Shown here: positions 60,587-64,000 of the stretch, piece by piece
How the letters are laid out: each line of letters begins with the position of its first letter
How positions within the stretch are numbered: position 1 is the first letter of the stretch
Assembly: GCF_000238295.3 (NCBI RefSeq)
Contig: NZ_AHCD03000044.1
Span: 1,178,001 to 1,242,000, forward strand
Length of the DNA stretch: 64,000 bases
From: Pseudoalteromonas rubra
GTDB lineage: Bacteria; Pseudomonadota; Gammaproteobacteria; Enterobacterales; Alteromonadaceae
Reading direction: 5' to 3'
The notes under the pieces: model-generated
Databases searched by the model: none
Told to the model about the DNA's origin: nothing
The model's input: only the letters and a program-made list of their open reading frames with translations
Program-made: the position numbers and the translations under genes

Positions 60587-62500
60587 TTAGCTGGACTCTG
60601 GCAGCCATACACTGGTACCGGTGGATGCAATGTGGTTCATATTGCTTTTCAGCACTTTGTTGCCCACGCGGCTGGAGGTTTCCGGGCGGCTGACCAGGTA
60701 CCCTTGTACGCAGCGTATCCCCATTTGCTTAACCAACTCAAACTGGTCGACCTGTTCAACACCTTCTGCGACAATTTTAAGGTCAAGTTGTGCACCCAGC
60801 TCACTGATTGAGTTAAGGATCTTGTAGTATTTCGGGTTGTCTTTGGCCTGTGAAATAAACAGTTTATCAATTTTAATGACGTCTATGGGTAGATCGGCAA
60901 GCGTACTGAGCGAACTAAATCCGGTACCAAAGTCATCGATAGCAATAGTGACACCAGCGGAGCGACAACGCTCAAGCTGGGCAATGATTTCATTACTGGC
61001 GGTTATGAGTGTTGATTCGGTGATTTCAAGCATCAAAGAAGTGGGTGGTAAGCCAGTTTTTTCTAACGCGGCCATTACCCAGTCAAAAATAGCGCGATGC
61101 TTGAGTTGAATCCCAGAGACATTAACTGAAATTCTTACTCTCTTCATGCCTGCATTGTGCCACGCGGACATTTGTCGGCAAGACTCAAGCAGGATCCAAT
61201 CTCCCAGATCCAAAATCAGGTTGGATTCTTCCGCAATGGGAATAAACTCAGACGGCGGGATCAGGCCTTCAATGGGGTGGTGCCATCTGGCGAGTGCTTC
61301 AAAATAGTCAATAGAGCAATCTTCAACATGCACAATTGGTTGAAACGACAGATGGAAATTCTGAGAAGCAATGGCCAGGCGTAATTCTTCCAGCAGGTAA
61401 TGATAGCGACGAATTTTGTTGCCCATTTCCGGGGAGTAAACGCGGAAAATTCCCCGGCCATCTGTTTTGGCTCGGTACATAGCGACATCAGACATTTGTA
61501 ATAGTGCATTCGGCGTCGCTGCACTGTCGGGGTATACGGCTATACCGATACTGGCGCTGATTTTTACCAGTTTATTGCCGAGGACAAAGTCGCGTTCAAT
61601 TTCCCCAAGTATGGTTTGCGCTACTTCAGTGCAAAAGCCCGTGTCTTTGAGTTCCGGGATAAAGATAGAAAATTCATCGCCGCCGAGTCTGGACAGGTTT
61701 TGATCAAGCCCATGCACGGCATGCAGTGCCTGTAATTGGTATTGACGTACGACCTGGCACAAACGCTCGGCAACCTGGATCAGTATCTCGTCGCCAAAAC
61801 TATGTCCGAATGAATCATTAACTTGCTTAAAACCATCGAGGTCGATAAATAGCAGGCCACACTTACTTTGCTGTTGTTCTGCCATCGCCAATTCGTTACT
61901 GATGTGTTCGATATAGGCATGGCGGTCTATCAGTTTCGTTAGTTTGTCCTGAAAGACATGGCTGTCGGTTTTAATTTTGATACGTTGGATATTGCTTGCA
62001 ATGGTATGAACAGCATGACTGATCTGAGCAACTGAGCCACCGATCGGTAAGGCTTTGTAATCAATCTCAAGGCCACTAATGATGTCCTTGAGATCCCGGT
62101 CTATGTCGGTAAGCGCTTTAGCTCGGGCATGTTGTTGTCTTAATTCTCGCAACTTGTTCAGCATTAAGAGCAGCATCACCATAACAAGTAGCAGCAAGAC
62201 TGGCGAAGAAAATACACGTTTGATGACCAGCTTAACGGGGGCAGAGGTGAATTCTGATTGATCGTACTTAAGCAATACATGTGTTTCGTCTTTTACCAAC
62301 AAAAACCGCTGATCAGCAAACAGAAAAGCATACCAGGGCGTATGTTCTGACTGGGAGTTGATGGGTTGATTATATACCGCCATAGTGGTGCGACCAGTCT
62401 GGATGTCGACCACATTTTTTGTAAACAGCAAGCTAATAACAATGCCAATCACAACAAAACAGACAATACAGGTTGCTATATTTTTAAAAACACTTTGCAT
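60587..62500 (-). CDS. Membrane GGDEF-EAL protein (c-di-GMP turnover)
   Basis: This 637-aa inner-membrane protein has membrane segments at about residues 9-27 and 98-115 flanking a small periplasmic sensor region of ~70 residues. A GGDEF domain follows, with an intact GGDEF at 273-277, then an EAL domain with EAL at 401-403 and an intact DDFGTGFSS. The RxxD inhibitory site is not apparent before GGDEF. Both catalytic motifs look complete, so it could make, break or do both to c-di-GMP. No partner gene adjoins it. The start is ATG 62500. Confidence 0.93.
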   Translation of the reverse strand: MQSVFKNIATCIVCFVVIGIVISLLFTKNVVDIQTGRTTMAVYNQPINSQSEHTPWYAFLFADQRFLLVKDETHVLLKYDQSEFTSAPVKLVIKRVFSSPVLLLLVMVMLLLMLNKLRELRQQHARAKALTDIDRDLKDIISGLEIDYKALPIGGSVAQISHAVHTIASNIQRIKIKTDSHVFQDKLTKLIDRHAYIEHISNELAMAEQQQSKCGLLFIDLDGFKQVNDSFGHSFGDEILIQVAERLCQVVRQYQLQALHAVHGLDQNLSRLGGDEFSIFIPELKDTGFCTEVAQTILGEIERDFVLGNKLVKISASIGIAVYPDSAATPNALLQMSDVAMYRAKTDGRGIFRVYSPEMGNKIRRYHYLLEELRLAIASQNFHLSFQPIVHVEDCSIDYFEALARWHHPIEGLIPPSEFIPIAEESNLILDLGDWILLESCRQMSAWHNAGMKRVRISVNVSGIQLKHRAIFDWVMAALEKTGLPPTSLMLEITESTLITASNEIIAQLERCRSAGVTIAIDDFGTGFSSLSTLADLPIDVIKIDKLFISQAKDNPKYYKILNSISELGAQLDLKIVAEGVEQVDQFELVKQMGIRCVQGYLVSRPETSSRVGNKVLKSNMNHIASTGTSVWLPESS

Positions 62501-62762
62501 GATTGAGCGTATCCACCTACCTAAAGAAATTCGTCCCTGCCAGGAGCAGTAAGTATACTATAAATAAGCCCTAAGTATGACATGTTTTACACCTAATTCA
62601 TGTGGGTTCAATCGTAGCTCAGTGCCTCGATGTATTCTAATTAATTAATACAGCTGTGGTGTGTTTAAGATCAAGTATCAATTAAATTCACTTTACACGA
62701 GAATAGTTCTCACCTAACTTTTTAACAAGTTTTGGCGCGTTTATTGCCCGTATACTAAGATA
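62501..62762. other. Upstream part of a 464-bp gene-free stretch
   Basis: No gene is seen here. A GAGAA-TAG-TTCTC inverted repeat at about 62699-62711 and a TATACT -10-like box at 62751-62756 lie ahead of the structured leader. The box lacks a good -35 partner. Confidence 0.4.
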
Positions 62763-62964
62763 CAGGCAGTTGTGCCAGCTTTCTAAGTGAAAATCACCAT
62801 ATTAGTGCAAGGCTGGACTGTCACTGCACTGTAATGAAGCGTACACACTGTACGTAGACAATAAGCAATTATGCTTTGTAGTTTCACAGCAACCGTTAGT
62901 CTAGCTGTAACGGGCACGGCACTGTGGCAAGGATAAACAACCTAGCGGTTTTTTGGAGCCCACA
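62763..62964 (+). ncRNA. Structured 5' leader with alternative hairpins (candidate riboswitch or attenuator)
   Basis: Assuming a start after the TATACT box, about 200 nt of RNA precedes the CBM48 gene. It has a first domain closed by CAGT...CCAGC (62767-62779) with GCTGG-ACTG (62812-62820). Two small hairpins follow: CGTAC/GTACG near 62839-62854 and AAGCA/TGCTT near 62862-62876. Two mutually exclusive folds come last. CACAG/CTGTG plus CCGTTA/TAACGG competes with AACCGTTAG/CTAGCGGTT, which is followed by T6 and directly by the ribosome site GGAG. This is the typical logic of a transcriptional attenuator. No known riboswitch class was recognised. Confidence 0.55.
62891..62954 (+). terminator. 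Putative conditional terminator in the leader
   Basis: AACCGTTAG (62891-62899) pairs with CTAGCGGTT (62942-62950) with one G-U pair, followed by a T6 run ending at 62954. The loop is about 42 nt. The left arm also pairs, as CCGTTA (62893-62898) with TAACGG (62908-62913), in a competing hairpin. Confidence 0.55.
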
Positions 62965-63267
62965 ATGTTAACTAAGCGTTTTTTCAAAACAAAAAACGAA
63001 GCAGAAGTCACGTTTGAAATCACTCATCCTGAAGCAATCAAAGTAGAACTCGTTGCGGAGTTTAATGATTGGCAGCCTTTAACGATGAAGTTTAATAAAA
63101 AAGACAAACGATTTAAGCTAAAACACCGCTTACCGACAGGGCAAGAATACCATTTCAGATATTTGATCAATGGTGAGCATTGGGACAACGATGACCAGGC
63201 TGACGGCTATGTGCCTAACGGTTTTGGTACGCAAAACAGCGTCGTAGATACCCACAAGCTGGCTTAA
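62965..63267 (+). CDS. CBM48/isoamylase-N-like glycogen-binding protein
   Basis: This 100-aa soluble protein has the fold of carbohydrate-binding module 48. EVTFEITHPEAIKVELVAEF, then NDWQPLTMKFNKKD (about residues 33-46), and FRYLINGEHWDNDDQADGYV match the starch- and glycogen-binding sheet of AMPK-beta and isoamylase. The tryptophans in NDW and HWD are likely sugar-contacting residues. It has no catalytic domain. ATG at 62965 follows TTGGAG. It starts a unit with malQ, which begins 4 nt after its stop codon. A role in directing or sensing glycogen is inferred. Confidence 0.88.
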   Translation: MLTKRFFKTKNEAEVTFEITHPEAIKVELVAEFNDWQPLTMKFNKKDKRFKLKHRLPTGQEYHFRYLINGEHWDNDDQADGYVPNGFGTQNSVVDTHKLA

Positions 63268-63271
63268 CGCA

Positions 63272-64000
63272 ATGCAGGGGCTGGAGCAGCTATTTTACTT
63301 GCATGGAATAGGCTTTGATTACACCAAATATAACGGTGAGCATGTTTATTTCGACCATGCAACAAGAGTCAATGCACTGCGTTGTTGTGGCGTAAACACG
63401 GAAGATGCCTCGGACATCGCAAAGTTAAACTTTTCGCTGGATATCAAGCGCTGGCTTGACGTTGTGGGGGAAGTGGTACTGGCTGATGCCCAGTCAGGAT
63501 GCTTCTCACTGAAAATACCCGAGTCAGCCCGAAACGCATCAGTTGTTGTTCAGATCCCCGATTTGTCAATATACCGCTGTTGCGCCTTGTCAGAGGCTGA
63601 AGTGGTCGGGGATTATCGTTACAACGGCGAAACTTATTTAGATGTGAAAATCAAAATAGGGGCGCTGCCCGTTGGTTATCATAAGACGCAAATAGAAGGC
63701 CCCTTTGAGACGAAAATTACCGAGCTGTGGGCAGTCCCCGAGCGTTGTTATGCCTTAGAGCAAGAACAGTTAAAACGAACTGGTCTGTCATTGCAGCTTT
63801 ATACGTTACGCAGTGACCGTAATCATGGTGTTGGCGATTTTCGCGATCTTTATCAATTACTCCGTGGTGCTGCGGCTAAGCATTGTGATTTTGTTTTGCT
63901 GAACCCGCTACATTTACTGTTCGAGTCCGAGCCGGAGCGTGCAAGCCCTTATAGTCCCTCACATCGTTGTTTGATTAACCCCCTGTATATTGCATTGGAC
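63272..64000 (+). CDS. malQ: 4-alpha-glucanotransferase, N-terminal part (cut by window edge)
   Basis: Translation from ATG 63272 stays open to the window end, giving 243 residues. The enzyme moves glucan segments between malto-oligosaccharides. The N-terminal domain (MQGLEQLFYLHGIGFDY) resembles the MalQ-specific extension. The GH77 start is seen in GLSLQLYTLRSDRNHGVGDF and CDFVLLNPLHLLF, followed by SPYSPSHRCLINPLYI. These agree with MalQ. The catalytic aspartate and glutamate lie beyond the window. It is coupled to the CBM48 gene with a 4-nt gap. Confidence 0.93.
   Translation, partial: MQGLEQLFYLHGIGFDYTKYNGEHVYFDHATRVNALRCCGVNTEDASDIAKLNFSLDIKRWLDVVGEVVLADAQSGCFSLKIPESARNASVVVQIPDLSIYRCCALSEAEVVGDYRYNGETYLDVKIKIGALPVGYHKTQIEGPFETKITELWAVPERCYALEQEQLKRTGLSLQLYTLRSDRNHGVGDFRDLYQLLRGAAAKHCDFVLLNPLHLLFESEPERASPYSPSHRCLINPLYIALD

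Noticed and set aside
62763..62964. Known c-di-GMP, TPP, glycine or cobalamin riboswitch in the malQ leader
   Set aside because: The conserved cores of these classes, as remembered, are absent. The leader is reported as an unassigned structure.
1..64000. Defence islands, CRISPR arrays, prophage, integrons, secondary-metabolite clusters, tRNA or rRNA genes
   Set aside because: None was seen. There are no regular spaced repeats, no transposase, integrase or phage structural genes, and no NRPS or PKS genes.

Overview
The window looks like chromosomal DNA of a marine gammaproteobacterium of the Alteromonadales, most likely Pseudoalteromonas. This rests on the mix of large Oar-type and BtuB-type TonB-dependent receptors, a secreted subtilase with PKD and chitin-binding-like domains, a GlyGly-CTERM-like sorting tail, an hmgA/maiA tyrosine pathway with a MarR regulator, an AST arginine-degradation cluster and a moderate (mid-40s %) GC content. 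Genus is inferred from protein similarity recalled from memory, not from a search. No rRNA, tRNA, CRISPR array, transposase or prophage was seen. The one mobile-looking item is a ~160 bp MITE-like palindrome.

Layout. 1-9.8 kb: the start of an exported protein, a Fur-controlled RyhB-like small RNA on the minus strand (214-383), ppc, a STAS-like protein, the convergent pyrimidine-salvage pair cdd/udp, a DUF2189 membrane protein, an arginase-family enzyme and several small conserved proteins. 9.8-12.4 kb: tyrosine degradation (maiA, hmgA) with a divergent MarR gene and a near-perfect operator between them. 12.6-20.4 kb: an Oar-like TonB receptor, an S1/P1 nuclease, a membrane-tethered PhnD-like sensor overlapping a two-TM partner, and a UshA-like 5'-nucleotidase lipoprotein. 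Together these could scavenge phosphorus and nucleosides from nucleic acids. 20.4-28.7 kb: a DUF3820-like protein, a pitrilysin-type M16 protease, a GNAT acetyltransferase, pqiABC and an acyl-CoA thioesterase. 28.7-32.4 kb: a sigma-32 promoter, dnaK and dnaJ, with a structured spacer between the two chaperone genes. 32.5-37.8 kb: the MITE, a YbaK deacylase, fadE with a FadR-like operator overlapping its ribosome-binding site, a kinase-like phosphotransferase and an EamA transporter. 37.8-46.8 kb: secreted subtilase, an orphan periplasmic binding protein, cytochrome b562, a second TonB receptor and a 1135-aa BNR-repeat exoprotein. 47-55 kb: two poorly known proteins, a plant-type dihydrodipicolinate synthase, a DEAD-box helicase, a GST, an AbgT transporter and RNase Z. 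54-60.6 kb: a PPK2-DUF2252 operon, then argD/astC-astA-DUF1338 with a divergent Lrp-type regulator. 60.6-64 kb: a GGDEF-EAL protein, then a ~200-nt structured leader with mutually exclusive hairpins ahead of a CBM48 glycogen-binding protein and malQ, which is cut by the window edge.

The most interesting non-coding signals are the RyhB-like RNA (exact TTGACA, 17-nt spacer, GATAAT, 14/15 Fur box, conserved ACATTGCTCA seed, strong terminator) and the attenuator/riboswitch-like leader upstream of the glycogen genes. The most interesting protein-level signals are the plant-type DapA, the PhnD-like/two-TM sensor pair, the PPK2-DUF2252 operon and DUF1338 standing where astD would be expected.
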